The position numbers and the translations under genes were made by a program. From positions 1-17,805 of the forward strand of contig CAKTCK010000039.1 of NCBI GenBank assembly GCA_934539245.1: a stretch of 17,805 nt of DNA. The letters run 5' to 3'. This DNA comes from an uncultured Faecalibacterium sp. (GTDB taxonomy: Bacteria > Bacillota > Clostridia > Oscillospirales > Ruminococcaceae). Shown piece after piece: positions 1-6,818 of the stretch (positions within the stretch are counted from its first letter, which is position 1; every line of letters begins with the position of its first letter). The notes beneath the pieces were generated by a model that was given only the letters and a program-made list of their open reading frames with translations, made no database searches and was not told the origin of the DNA.

Positions 1-35
1 ACCGTGCAGAGGCCGTGCAAATGGCGTATAAAAAG

Positions 36-75
36 AAAATCCCACGAGGAATCTTACGATTCTTCGTGGGATTTT
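36..75 (-). terminator. Intrinsic terminator after tRNA-Lys
   Basis: An 18-bp stem (36-53 with 58-75, one G-T wobble) closes on a 4-nt loop and begins right at the tRNA 3' end. On the minus strand it ends in TTTT and runs into a T-rich CTTTTTAT stretch. The near-perfect stem and the position fit a rho-independent terminator. Confidence 0.85.
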
Positions 76-150
76 GGTGCGCTCGAGGGAACTCGAATCC
101 CTGGCCCTCTGATTAAAAGTCAGATGCTCTACCGGCTGAGCTACGAGCGC
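75..150 (-). tRNA. tRNA-Lys (UUU anticodon)
   Basis: Read on the minus strand, this is a complete 76-nt cloverleaf. The 7-bp acceptor stem GCGCTCG/CGAGCGC is followed by discriminator A and an encoded CCA end. The anticodon stem TCTGA/TCAGA encloses the loop CTTTTAA, so the anticodon is TTT and the tRNA decodes AAA/AAG lysine codons. The T arm carries GGTTCGAGTTCC-type sequence (seen as ATTCGAGT). It stands alone with its own terminator at 36-75. Confidence 0.97.
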
Positions 151-165
151 ATATTCCGCAGCAAA

Positions 166-193
166 ACAATACTGCCGAATAATATTACCACAA
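166..193 (-). promoter_or_regulatory. Candidate tRNA-Lys promoter
   Basis: On the minus strand, TTGTGG (193-188) and TATTGT (171-166) are separated by 16 bases, ending 15 bases before the tRNA 5' end. Both boxes are imperfect, so this is a plausible sigma-A promoter only. Confidence 0.35.
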
Positions 194-439
194 TTGGCTG
201 CAAAAAGCAAGAGTGACGCCGAAAAAAGCGGAAATTCCCGCGCAAACGCCCGGAATTGCGGCGGGAGAGGCTTTCCGGCGCACAGCGCCCGGCGGAAGCC
301 GGTGCGCACCGCTGGTGGCTGGGTGCTGCGGTGCAGCGTTTGCTGCCGGCGGTGCTCCGACCCAAAACCGGCGTGCGGAGCATCCCCGGCGGCGTACGCT
401 CCCGTTGGGCAGAGAAAGCGGCGCGGCAGTGCTCCGCTG
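194..439. other. GC-rich intergenic stretch, no gene seen
   Basis: The open frames here have no ribosome binding site and no recognisable protein. The stretch holds a 12-bp palindrome CGGTGCGCACCG at 300-311. It also holds a long stem-loop in which GCCGG (345-349) plus GGTGCTCCG (351-359) pair with CGGAGCATC (376-384) plus CCGGC (386-390). The role is unknown. It could be a remnant or an uncharacterised transcript. Confidence 0.4.
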
Positions 440-468
440 TTGTATTATTTTATAAGGAACGATAAAAT
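440..468 (+). promoter_or_regulatory. Candidate promoter for the lipoprotein pair
   Basis: TTGTAT (440-445), a 17-base spacer and TAAAAT (463-468) make a good sigma-A match about 86 bases before the first lipoprotein start. The neighbouring TTGACA at 491 is an alternative. Confidence 0.4.
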
Positions 469-490
469 GGTGAAATCTAAATTCCGATAG

Positions 491-518
491 TTGACAACGT
501 GGTAAAATGTGGTACTCT
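491..518 (+). promoter_or_regulatory. Alternative promoter for the lipoprotein pair
   Basis: A perfect -35 box TTGACA (491-496) is followed after 16 bases by a weak -10 box TACTCT (513-518). The -10 is poor, so either an activator helps or the upstream candidate at 440-468 is the real promoter. Confidence 0.3.
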
Positions 519-553
519 TAGGTTACAAAAAGCTTTTGAGGAGGGCTTATATT

Positions 554-1090
554 ATGACTATGAAAATGGATCGTCGTTCGTTTTTAAAGACCACTGCTGC
601 GGCAGCAGTGGCAGTATCCATGACCGGTCTGCTGGGCGGCTGCGGTGATAGTGATACACTAGCCCCCAACGAGATCCGGCTGGGGCAGTACCGGGTCAGT
701 ATCCATAATCTGGATATCGGTATTGAAGGCACAGAGATGACCGGCCTGACCAAATCTTTGATTGCCAAGGCCACACTGAAGTTTGAGGGCAGTGAAAACG
801 AGTTTCAGGCTACGGGCTATGATGGAATGTTCAAGGCCTGCGTGGGCGATGAACAGTTGGAAACTGTGGAGCCTGTAAAGGGCACGCTGATCGCCTCCAA
901 CTTTATGTGGGGCGCCCTGTTTGGAAAGACCACAGTGGATCTAAAAATGAACTTTAAAACAGAAACGGCATTGGAAGCATATAAGAGAGGTACACCGGCT
1001 GAACTGACCATTAAAATCGCCGGAAATACTGCAACGATGTATCTGTTGAAGCAGGACGGCAGATATGTTGCACTGCGGGAGCTCATCTGA
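554..1090 (+). CDS. Putative twin-arginine lipoprotein, function unknown
   Basis: A 178-residue secreted lipoprotein. I chose the ATG at 554 because GAGGAGGG lies 8 bases before it; the in-frame ATG at 509 has no such site and would put extra residues before the signal. The N-terminus has a twin-arginine motif (DRRSFLK, residues 6-12), a hydrophobic Ala-rich core and a lipobox LGGC with the acylated cysteine at residue 30. It is therefore predicted to be lipidated and held on the outer face of the membrane. The mature part is about 148 residues, rich in beta-type sequence, with no domain I recognise. A second lipoprotein follows 36 bases later, probably on the same transcript and possibly in the same complex or pathway; that link is inference. 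Confidence 0.8.
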   Translation: MTMKMDRRSFLKTTAAAAVAVSMTGLLGGCGDSDTLAPNEIRLGQYRVSIHNLDIGIEGTEMTGLTKSLIAKATLKFEGSENEFQATGYDGMFKACVGDEQLETVEPVKGTLIASNFMWGALFGKTTVDLKMNFKTETALEAYKRGTPAELTIKIAGNTATMYLLKQDGRYVALRELI

Positions 1091-1126
1091 CAATTTATAA
1101 AGTAGAAGCACAGGAGGTGCATCACT

Positions 1127-1642
1127 ATGATCGACCGCAGAACATTTCTCAAGCTCAGCGCCGGGGCACTGGTGCTGACCGCCGCAGGGGCTTTGACCGG
1201 CTGCGGAACGACCATGGATCTGAACCACCCCAAGCAGGAGGTGGAGGGTGTGACGTTCCTGTGCGATGTCCTTGGCGAAACGGATTTTTCCGGCGGTGAG
1301 AACACCAAAATCCAGTACAGACCCTACTTTGCCATCTGGAATCGGACTGAAGAGGACGTGACCATTCCGTGGAGGAACATTACCGGCATCTTTACAGAAA
1401 ACGGCGGTGAGCCGGAGAAGATGGAGTTTATTGCCGGTTCGCTGAAGGTTGGCGCGAAGCAGTATCAGGAGTTTAACCGGAATACCTTTGGTCTGGAAAC
1501 TGAGAACAGCATCCCGCCGTCTCATGAAAACGCTACGCTACCGACTCGTCAAAACGGCACCTACGAGTTGCGCATCCAGTATAAGGGCAAGACTGTTGTG
1601 TTCTTCTACAATGGCGAGACCATGACCAGCCGCGTAGAGTAA
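1127..1642 (+). CDS. Putative twin-arginine lipoprotein, function unknown
   Basis: A 171-residue lipoprotein started by ATG with AGGAGG at 1112-1117, 9 bases upstream. It has a twin-arginine motif (DRRTFLK, residues 3-9), a hydrophobic stretch and a lipobox LTGC with Cys26. The mature domain has alternating beta-type segments and stretches such as YRPYFAIWN and ELRIQYKGKTVVFFYNG. These recall immunoglobulin-like DUF4352-type extracellular domains, but the resemblance is weak and I do not assign a family. It follows the other lipoprotein gene by 36 bases without a terminator between them, so the two are likely co-transcribed. A strong terminator closes the unit at 1658-1705. Confidence 0.8.
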   Translation: MIDRRTFLKLSAGALVLTAAGALTGCGTTMDLNHPKQEVEGVTFLCDVLGETDFSGGENTKIQYRPYFAIWNRTEEDVTIPWRNITGIFTENGGEPEKMEFIAGSLKVGAKQYQEFNRNTFGLETENSIPPSHENATLPTRQNGTYELRIQYKGKTVVFFYNGETMTSRVE

Positions 1643-1657
1643 AACACAATACACCCC

Positions 1658-1705
1658 GCCGCCGGGCACTTCTGGAAACAGGAGCGCCCGGCGGCTTTTT
1701 GTTTT
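1658..1705 (+). terminator. Intrinsic terminator of the lipoprotein pair
   Basis: GCCGCCGGGC (1658-1667) pairs perfectly with GCCCGGCGGC (1686-1695) and is followed by TTTTTGTTTT. It lies 16 bases after the second lipoprotein stop. Confidence 0.92.
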
Positions 1706-1743
1706 GTGCCGCCTTACCTGTTCTTTACATTGGGGCTGGCAAT

Positions 1744-1772
1744 GTGCACAAAGTTTTACGCACTTTTTGCAC
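1744..1772. promoter_or_regulatory. Operator-like inverted repeat upstream of pstS
   Basis: GTGCACAAAG (1744-1753) and CTTTTTGCAC (1763-1772) form a 10-bp inverted repeat with one mismatch around a 9-base centre. It sits just upstream of the probable pstS -35 region. Position suggests a regulator site, perhaps for phosphate control, but it does not match a Pho box I can name. Confidence 0.35.
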
Positions 1773-1803
1773 GTCCATGGTCGCAGCAAAGGCAGCAAAG
1801 CGG

Positions 1804-1809
1804 TAGAAT
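1804..1809 (+). promoter_or_regulatory. Candidate -10 box for pstS
   Basis: TAGAAT is the best -10 element before pstS. The -35 position 17 bases upstream (TCGCAG, 1781-1786) is poor. That would suit a promoter needing an activator, as phosphate-starvation promoters usually do. This is inference. Confidence 0.35.
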
Positions 1810-1844
1810 AAGGCCGTTCCCAAGGAAAACACAAAAAGACAGTG

Positions 1845-1866
1845 CCGGGCGGGTGCCCGGGTTTTT
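1845..1866 (+). promoter_or_regulatory. Terminator-like hairpin in the pstS leader
   Basis: CCGGGC (1845-1850), loop GGGT, then CCGGGC's partner GCCCGG (1855-1860) are followed by GTTTTT. The hairpin lies between the candidate -10 box and the pstS ribosome binding site (GGAGG, 1870-1874). It could attenuate pstS or simply stop upstream read-through. Confidence 0.5.
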
Positions 1867-1884
1867 AATGGAGGAAATTCTATC

Positions 1885-2778
1885 ATGAAAAAGATCTCTC
1901 GTCGTTCGTTTCTGACCGTTTGCGGTGCAGCTGCTGCGGCTGCTGCCCTGACTGCCTGTGGCGGCTCTGCTTCTTCTGCATCCAGCACCGCTACTTCTGC
2001 TTCCGCCACCGCTTCTTCCGCTGCTGAGCAGGCAGCCGGCACCCTGAGCGGCAACGTTGCTACCGGCGGTTCCACTTCCATGAAGAACGTCATCGCTGCC
2101 CTGACCGAGGGCTTTGCCGAGGTCGAGCCGGGCGTCACCGTCAGCTACGACCCCACCGGTTCCGGCGCAGGCATCACCGGTGCTACCGATAAGACCCTGG
2201 ACATCGGCCTGTCCTCCCGCGCCCTGAAGGATGACGAGAAGAACGATGTGGACGGCACCATCGTGGCGCTGGACGGCATCGCCATCATCGTGAACAAGGA
2301 CAGCAAGGTCGCCGACCTGACCGTGGAGCAGCTCAAGAAGATGTTCACCGGCGAGATCACCAACTGGAAGGATGTCGGCGGCGATGACGGCGAGATCGTT
2401 CTGGTGGGTCGTGAGGCCGGTTCCGGCACCCGCGATGGCTTTGAGAGCATCGTGGACGTGAAGGACAGCTGCAAGTACGCACAGGAGCTGACCGCTACCG
2501 GCGCTGTCATCAGCGCTGTGGAGGCAAACCCGCTGGCAGTTGGCTACGCTTCTCTGTCCGCTGTGGGCGACACCGTTGCCATGGTCACCGTGGAGGGTGT
2601 GGAGTGCAGCGAGGACACCGTGAAGGACGGCAGCTACAAGATCCAGCGTCCCTTCGTGTTCGTTACCAACAAGAGCGTCACCCTGTCTGAGCAGGCACAG
2701 GCCTTTGTGGACTTTGCCACCAGCAAGGACGCTGCCGACCTCATCCGCACCGCAGGCGCTGTGCCCGTGAACGAGTAA
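1885..2778 (+). CDS. pstS: Phosphate ABC transporter substrate-binding lipoprotein PstS
   Basis: PstS binds inorganic phosphate outside the membrane and delivers it to PstC/PstA. The 297-residue protein starts at an ATG 10 bases after GGAGG. Its signal has a twin-arginine motif SRRSFL (5-10), an Ala-rich core and a lipobox LTAC with Cys25, followed by a Ser/Ala-rich linker to about residue 50. Family phosphate-binding elements are visible: GGSTS (61-65), TGSGAGITG (91-99) and GREAGSGTRDGFE (175-187). Length is normal for the family. It opens the pst cluster, as is usual. The stretch after it carries a hairpin-rich element and a terminator-like hairpin, which would let pstS mRNA exceed pstCAB mRNA. 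The Tat-type signal is unusual for PstS, which normally uses Sec. Confidence 0.97.
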   Translation: MKKISRRSFLTVCGAAAAAAALTACGGSASSASSTATSASATASSAAEQAAGTLSGNVATGGSTSMKNVIAALTEGFAEVEPGVTVSYDPTGSGAGITGATDKTLDIGLSSRALKDDEKNDVDGTIVALDGIAIIVNKDSKVADLTVEQLKKMFTGEITNWKDVGGDDGEIVLVGREAGSGTRDGFESIVDVKDSCKYAQELTATGAVISAVEANPLAVGYASLSAVGDTVAMVTVEGVECSEDTVKDGSYKIQRPFVFVTNKSVTLSEQAQAFVDFATSKDAADLIRTAGAVPVNE

Positions 2779-2782
2779 TTAC

Positions 2783-2906
2783 TGGGTGGTTTGCCGGGGA
2801 GTTTCCCCGGCGAATGATCCGAGGGTGGGCCCCTGTTGCCGCAGGCAATAGGGCGGGAGCTGGAAGCCCCGAATTTCGCGGGGAAAGCTCCCCGGTGAAC
2901 CACCCA
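2783..2906. repeat. REP-doublet-like palindromic element
   Basis: The ends are inverted copies of each other over about 27 bases (2783-2809 against 2879-2906), with two mismatches and one extra base; the tips read TGGGTGGTT and AACCACCCA. Each end also folds alone: CCGGGGA/TCCCCGG at 2794-2810 and CGGGGA/TCCCCG around 2880-2894. A further hairpin (TTGCC/GGCAA core) lies in the middle. No flanking target duplication is evident. It resembles a bacterial interspersed mosaic element or MITE and may protect the pstS transcript 3' end. Confidence 0.6.
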
Positions 2907-2929
2907 CCCCGCATCTGAACAAGAGAACT

Positions 2930-2973
2930 GCCGCGTCGGTCTGCCCTAAAAGGCTGGGCTGGTGCGGCTTTTT
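2930..2973 (+). terminator. Weak terminator-like hairpin between pstS and pstC
   Basis: GCCGC (2930-2934) and GCGGC (2964-2968) enclose a 29-base loop with minor internal pairing and are followed by TTTTT (2969-2973). The stem is short, so partial termination is more likely than a full stop. It lies 13 bases before pstC. Confidence 0.4.
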
Positions 2974-2986
2974 ATAGGATCGTGTT

Positions 2987-3901
2987 ATGAAAAATACAAC
3001 CTCTTCTCTGCGCCGGGTACGGCTGCCCCGCACCCCCGCCGACTGGCTGGAAGCGGTGATGAATTTCATCTTCTTCCTGTGCGGAATGCTGGCGGTGTGC
3101 TGTGTGGTGCTCATCTCGGTGTACATGGTGGTCTCCGGCGTGCCGGCTATCCATAAAATCGGCCTGTTCAAGTTCCTGTTCGGCACCAAATGGGCGTCCA
3201 CCGCGGCAGAGCCGCTGTTCGGCATCCTGCCCTTCATCCTGTCCAGTGTCTACGGCACGCTGGGCGCTACCATCATCGGTGTGCCCATCGGCCTGCTGAC
3301 GGCGGTGTTTCTCTCCAAGGCCGCAGACCCCAAGCTGCGCACCGTGGTGGTCACCGCCATCGAGCTGCTGTCCGGCATCCCCAGCGTGGTGTTCGGCCTT
3401 TTGGGTATGCAGGTGCTGGTGCCCGCCGTGGCAAAGACCTTCGGCAAGGCCTCCGGTGCCTGCCTGCTCAGCGCCGTCGTGGTGCTTTCCATCATGATCC
3501 TGCCCAGCATCGTATCCGTGTCGGTGACGGCGCTCAACGCCGTGCCGCCGGAGTATGAGCAGGGCAGTCTGGCGCTGGGCGCTACCGACACTGAAACATG
3601 GTTCAAGATCAGTATCCCGGCAGCCAAAAGCGGCATTGCCGCAGGCGTTGTGCTGGGCATCGGCCGCGCCATCGGCGAAGCCATGGCTGTGATGATGGTG
3701 GCGGGCAACAGCCCCAACATGCCGGACAGCCTGTTCCGCAGCGTCACTTTGCTGACCACCGCCATCGCCAAGGAAATGAGCTACGCCGGCGGCTTGCAGC
3801 GGCAGGCACTGTTCAGCATCGCGCTGGTGCTGTTCGTGTTCATTATGCTCATCAACGTTGTGCTGAATGTGGTACTGAAGGGAGGCAACCGCGATGAATA
3901 A
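2987..3901 (+). CDS. pstC: Phosphate ABC transporter permease PstC
   Basis: PstC is one of the two membrane subunits that form the phosphate channel. The 304-residue protein has about six hydrophobic segments (roughly 24-50, 76-108, 122-150, 156-182, 212-240 and 268-298). The cytoplasmic EAA-type loop that contacts PstB lies near 190-225 (EQGSLALGATDTETW onward), followed by the family sequence GIGRAIGEAMAV. AGGA lies 7 bases before the ATG. The gene overlaps the start of pstA by 8 bases, so the two are translationally coupled. It follows pstS after a 208-base gap full of hairpins, which probably separates their expression levels. Confidence 0.97.
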   Translation: MKNTTSSLRRVRLPRTPADWLEAVMNFIFFLCGMLAVCCVVLISVYMVVSGVPAIHKIGLFKFLFGTKWASTAAEPLFGILPFILSSVYGTLGATIIGVPIGLLTAVFLSKAADPKLRTVVVTAIELLSGIPSVVFGLLGMQVLVPAVAKTFGKASGACLLSAVVVLSIMILPSIVSVSVTALNAVPPEYEQGSLALGATDTETWFKISIPAAKSGIAAGVVLGIGRAIGEAMAVMMVAGNSPNMPDSLFRSVTLLTTAIAKEMSYAGGLQRQALFSIALVLFVFIMLINVVLNVVLKGGNRDE

Positions 3902-4751
3902 CGGCTTTTCCCCCTCCCGCCGGGCATGGAACCGGGTAATGACCGTACTGGTCTGGGCCAGTGCAGTGCTGGTGATGGTACTGGTTGCCGGTATCATCGG
4001 CTTAGTGCTGGTGCGGGGCATCCCCCACATCAGCTGGAAGTTTCTTTCCACCACCGCCAGTGTGCTGAAAAAGACCGACGGCATCCTGCCCGCCATCCTC
4101 AACACCCTGTATGTCATTCTGCTGACATTACTCATCGTATTGCCGCTGGGCGTGGGCGCGGCGGTCTACCTGACCGAATACGCCTCCAACCGGCGGCTCA
4201 TCGAGATCATCGAGTTCACCAACGAAACGCTGGCGGGTATCCCCAGCATCATCTACGGTCTGGTAGGTATGCTGGTGTTCAGTCAGGCGCTGGGCTTCCA
4301 GACCTGTCTGCTGTCCGGCAGCCTGACGCTGGTGGTGATGAACCTGCCCACCATCATCCGCACCACACAGGAATCCCTCAAAACGGTGCCGCAGGGCTAC
4401 CGCGAGGGTGCCATGGGTCTGGGTGCAGGCAAGTGGCACATCATCCGCACCATCGTGCTGCCCTGCAGCATCGACGGCATCGTGACCGGCTGCATTCTGG
4501 CGGTAGGACGCATCGTGGGCGAAAGCGCCGCCCTGCTGTTCACCGCTGGTGCGGCAGAGGTGATCGCCAAGAGCGTATTCAAGGCCTACACCGCCAACGG
4601 TGCCACCCTGTCGGTGCTGCTGTATCTGCGCGCCTTTGAGGACGGCGATTTCACCTCCGCATGGGGCATCGGCGCAGTGCTGCTGGTGCTGGTGCTGCTG
4701 ATCAATCTGGCAGCACGGCTGGCTAAAACAAAACTGAAACAGAAGCAGTAA
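3894..4751 (+). CDS. pstA: Phosphate ABC transporter permease PstA
   Basis: PstA is the second channel subunit. It is 285 residues, normal for the family, with membrane segments near 16-42, 64-94, 112-150 and 204-222 and a C-terminal segment near 260-280. The EAA-type loop is near 165-205 (GYREGAMGLGAGKWH onward), followed by GRIVGESAAL. The start codon lies inside the end of pstC, and GGGAGG (3880-3885) is 8 bases upstream within pstC. The stop is followed at once by a dispersed repeat (4768-4880), so the gap to pstB is longer than usual in a pst operon. Confidence 0.97.
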   Translation: MNNGFSPSRRAWNRVMTVLVWASAVLVMVLVAGIIGLVLVRGIPHISWKFLSTTASVLKKTDGILPAILNTLYVILLTLLIVLPLGVGAAVYLTEYASNRRLIEIIEFTNETLAGIPSIIYGLVGMLVFSQALGFQTCLLSGSLTLVVMNLPTIIRTTQESLKTVPQGYREGAMGLGAGKWHIIRTIVLPCSIDGIVTGCILAVGRIVGESAALLFTAGAAEVIAKSVFKAYTANGATLSVLLYLRAFEDGDFTSAWGIGAVLLVLVLLINLAARLAKTKLKQKQ

Positions 4752-4767
4752 AACCTCTCAGCCCGCT

Positions 4768-4880
4768 GGACGATTAAAAATGGCCTCCGCTTACGCTCTG
4801 GCCATCTTCAGCGGAAAGTGATTTTTATATTCGCGTTTGTCGCGGCCTGCGGGCCACTCCAAACGCCTTTTCACGGATGG
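4768..4880 (+). repeat. Dispersed structured repeat, family 1, copy A (in the pst operon)
   Basis: It starts GGACGATT and ends CACGGATGG. In the left half ATGGCC (4780-4785) pairs with GGCCAT (4800-4805), and TCCGCT (4786-4791) pairs with AGCGGA (4810-4815); the two pairings cross, giving a pseudoknot order. After an A/T-rich spacer, a hairpin is formed by GCGTTTG/CAAACGC and GGCC/GGCC around the loop TGCG (4833-4866), then CTTTTCACGG. The right hairpin here has a central internal loop, unlike the other copies. See copies at 7980, 9714 and 12539. Confidence 0.8.
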
Positions 4881-4913
4881 AGATTTGAGAAGTTTTTAAA
4901 CATGAGGTACTCT

Positions 4914-5681
4914 ATGGAAAACACGAATGTGCCGGTGATATCGGCAAAGGATCTGAACCTCTGGTACGGCGACTTCAAGGCGCTGAAGAGCATTTCGCTG
5001 GACGTGGGCGAGCGGGAGATCACCGCACTGATCGGCCCCTCCGGCTGCGGCAAGTCCACCTTTTTAAAGACCCTGAACCGCATGAACGACCTTGTGCCGG
5101 GCGTGCGCATCGAGGGCGATGTGCGGCTGAAGGGCGAGGATATCTTTGCCCGCGAGATGGAGCTGACCGATCTGCGCCGCCGCGTGGGCATGGTGTTCCA
5201 GAAGGCAAACCCCTTCCCCATGAGCATCTACGACAACATCACCTACGGTCCCAAGCTGCACGGCGTACGCAATAAGGCGGAACTGGACGAGCTGGTGGAA
5301 AGCTCGCTGCGGGGCGCAGCCCTGTGGGACGAGGTGAAGGACCGCCTGAAAAAGAGCGCCCTTGGCCTTTCCGGCGGGCAGCAGCAGCGTCTTTGCATCG
5401 CACGGGCTCTGGCGGTCAAGCCCGAGGTGCTGTTGATGGACGAGCCCACCAGCGCACTGGACCCCGGCTCTACCATGAAGGTGGAAGAGCTGATGAGCGA
5501 ACTGAAAAAGAACTACACCGTGGTCATCGTCACCCACAATATGCAGCAGGCTGCCCGTATCAGCGACCGCACCGCCTTCTTCCTGCTGGGTGAACTGGTG
5601 GAGGTTGGCCCCACGAACCAGATCTTCAGCACGCCCCGGGACAAGCGCACCGAGGACTACATCTCCGGCCGGTTCGGTTAA
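4914..5681 (+). CDS. pstB: Phosphate ABC transporter ATP-binding protein PstB
   Basis: PstB hydrolyses ATP to drive phosphate import. I chose the ATG at 4914 (255 residues): GAGG lies 6 bases upstream and the protein then begins as the family does, with the conserved [10 protein letters not shown] at 16-25. A longer frame from 4818 would translate the upstream repeat. Motifs are complete: Walker [10 protein letters not shown] (41-49), Q-loop Gln96 in [17 protein letters not shown] (diagnostic of PstB), signature LSGGQQQR (152-159), Walker B VLLMDEP (172-178), D-loop and switch His208. It is 162 bases from pstA and 19 bases from phoU. Confidence 0.97.
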   Translation: MENTNVPVISAKDLNLWYGDFKALKSISLDVGEREITALIGPSGCGKSTFLKTLNRMNDLVPGVRIEGDVRLKGEDIFAREMELTDLRRRVGMVFQKANPFPMSIYDNITYGPKLHGVRNKAELDELVESSLRGAALWDEVKDRLKKSALGLSGGQQQRLCIARALAVKPEVLLMDEPTSALDPGSTMKVEELMSELKKNYTVVIVTHNMQQAARISDRTAFFLLGELVEVGPTNQIFSTPRDKRTEDYISGRFG

Positions 5682-5700
5682 TGCAGGGAGGAACAAAGCA

Positions 5701-6369
5701 ATGAGCATTCGCAAACAATACGACAGCGATCTGGAAGCCCTTAGGACCGCGCTGGTGGAGATGGGGCAGAACGCCGCCGAGGCCGTGGAGAACGCGCTGG
5801 AAGCACTGTGCACCGCCGACACCGTAGCCGCCCAGAAGATCGTGCAGGGGGATGACCGCATCAACAACATGGAGCGGGACATCGAGCACCGCTGCATGAC
5901 CTTGCTGCTGCGCCAGCAGCCGGTAGCGGGCGATCTGCGCCACATTTCCACCGCCATGAAGGTGGTCACTGATATCGAACGCATGGGCGACCACGCTTCG
6001 GATATCGCCGAGATCATCCCCCATCTGGTCACCGTGCGCAGGGAGGGCGACCCTGCCGTCAGTCAGGCCATCGCCATGGGACGCAAGGCCTACCAGATGA
6101 TCATAGATGCCATGGACGCCCTGACCACTGAGGACGAAGTTGCCGCCCGCCGCGTCATCGCCGCAGACGACGCTGTGGACTACGACTTCAACGCCATCAA
6201 GCACACGCTGGCACAGGAGATCGCCGCCGACCCCGCCAAGGTGGACGCCGCGCTGGATCTTTTGATGGTCATCAAGTATCTGGAGCGCATCGGCGACCAC
6301 GCCGTGAACGTAGCCGAGTGGGTGCAGTTCGTGCGCACCGGGCGCTACAAGGACGAAAGCATGTTCTGA
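5701..6369 (+). CDS. phoU: Phosphate signalling and transport regulator PhoU
   Basis: PhoU restrains Pst transport and, in many bacteria, links it to the PhoR kinase. The ATG at 5701 has AGGGAGG about 10 bases upstream; an upstream in-frame ATG inside pstB is not plausible. The 222-residue, largely helical protein has the two repeated three-helix halves of the family. Each carries the metal-binding signature: ERMGDHASDIAE (93-104) and ERIGDHAVNVAE (195-206). Length is normal. It ends the pst operon, with a strong terminator 48 bases later. No phoP/phoR genes lie in the window, so the kinase partner, if present, is encoded elsewhere. Confidence 0.96.
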   Translation: MSIRKQYDSDLEALRTALVEMGQNAAEAVENALEALCTADTVAAQKIVQGDDRINNMERDIEHRCMTLLLRQQPVAGDLRHISTAMKVVTDIERMGDHASDIAEIIPHLVTVRREGDPAVSQAIAMGRKAYQMIIDAMDALTTEDEVAARRVIAADDAVDYDFNAIKHTLAQEIAADPAKVDAALDLLMVIKYLERIGDHAVNVAEWVQFVRTGRYKDESMF

Positions 6370-6416
6370 TACTCACTCTGCCCCTTTGGGCGCGTGTTTT
6401 CCTTATTTTCTTCTGG

Positions 6417-6451
6417 AAAAGGCTGTCTGCCGCTTGGCAGGCAGCCTTTTT
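6417..6451 (+). terminator. Intrinsic terminator of the pst-phoU operon
   Basis: GGCTGTCTGCC (6421-6431) pairs with GGCAGGCAGCC (6436-6446), with one T-G wobble, around a 4-base loop. It is flanked by AAAA before and TTTTT after. Confidence 0.92.
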
Positions 6452-6466
6452 CTGCGGGAAATACCG

Positions 6467-6508
6467 CCCTCTCAGGCGCTCCCGCGCCAGCTCTCCCGAA
6501 GGGAGAGC
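6467..6508 (-). repeat. Hairpin repeat, family 2, copy a
   Basis: Read on the minus strand: hairpin GCTCTCCC/GGGAGAGC (6508-6490), then TGGCGC/GCGCC hairpin (6488-6475), then TGAGAGGG. The same order occurs at 6571, 6670 and 9860. Confidence 0.7.
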
Positions 6509-6570
6509 CAAGGTCTAAGGCTCGTTGCTGAAGTTTTAGGTATAATGAGAAAGCTTCCGGCGGTGCTCTT

Positions 6571-6618
6571 GCCTCTCCCTTTGGGAGAGGTGGCATCGCG
6601 CAGCGATGACGGAGAGGG
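6571..6618 (+). repeat. Hairpin repeat, family 2, copy b
   Basis: CCTCTCCC (6572-6579) pairs with GGGAGAGG (6583-6590), CATCGC (6594-6599) pairs with GCGATG (6603-6608), and GGAGAGGG (6611-6618) closes the unit. The closing segment could also pair with the first arm, giving two alternative folds. Confidence 0.7.
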
Positions 6619-6669
6619 CGCACGCCGTTAGCCCTGTTGTTTATAGTATCAAAAGTAATGAGTAACCTT

Positions 6670-6734
6670 CTGGCTGCGCCAGAGGCTCCCTCCCAGAGGG
6701 AGCTGTCAAAGCCCTTAGGCTTTGACTGAGGGAG
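6670..6734 (+). repeat. Hairpin repeat, family 2, copy c
   Basis: A leading hairpin CTGGC/GCCAG (6670-6682) precedes GCTCCCTC/GAGGGAGC (6685-6703), then TCAAAGCC/GGCTTTGA (6706-6725), then GAGGGAG (6728-6734). The layout matches copies a, b and d, with different paired bases in each arm. Confidence 0.7.
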
Positions 6735-6818
6735 TTCGTCCCCTACAACGAAAATTGACTAAAAAATTTTTATCTTTTTTGCAATGTTTGCGGCGGGTCA
6801 TTCGTATTCAGGGTATAA

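Noticed and set aside
194..490. Small open frames in the GC-rich gap after tRNA-Lys
   Set aside because: Several overlap in different frames, none has a ribosome binding site, and the sequence is Arg/Ala/Gly-rich as expected by chance.
2972..4135. Long minus-strand open frame opposite pstC and pstA
   Set aside because: His/Gly/Asp-rich shadow sequence with no family resemblance; pstC and pstA on the other strand are certain.
4818..4913. Longer N-terminus for PstB
   Set aside because: It would translate the repeat hairpin. The ATG at 4914 has a ribosome binding site and gives the family-standard start.
6541..6546. TATAAT between family 2 repeats as a promoter for a small RNA
   Set aside because: No acceptable -35 box lies at the right distance and no transcript-like unit with a terminator follows.
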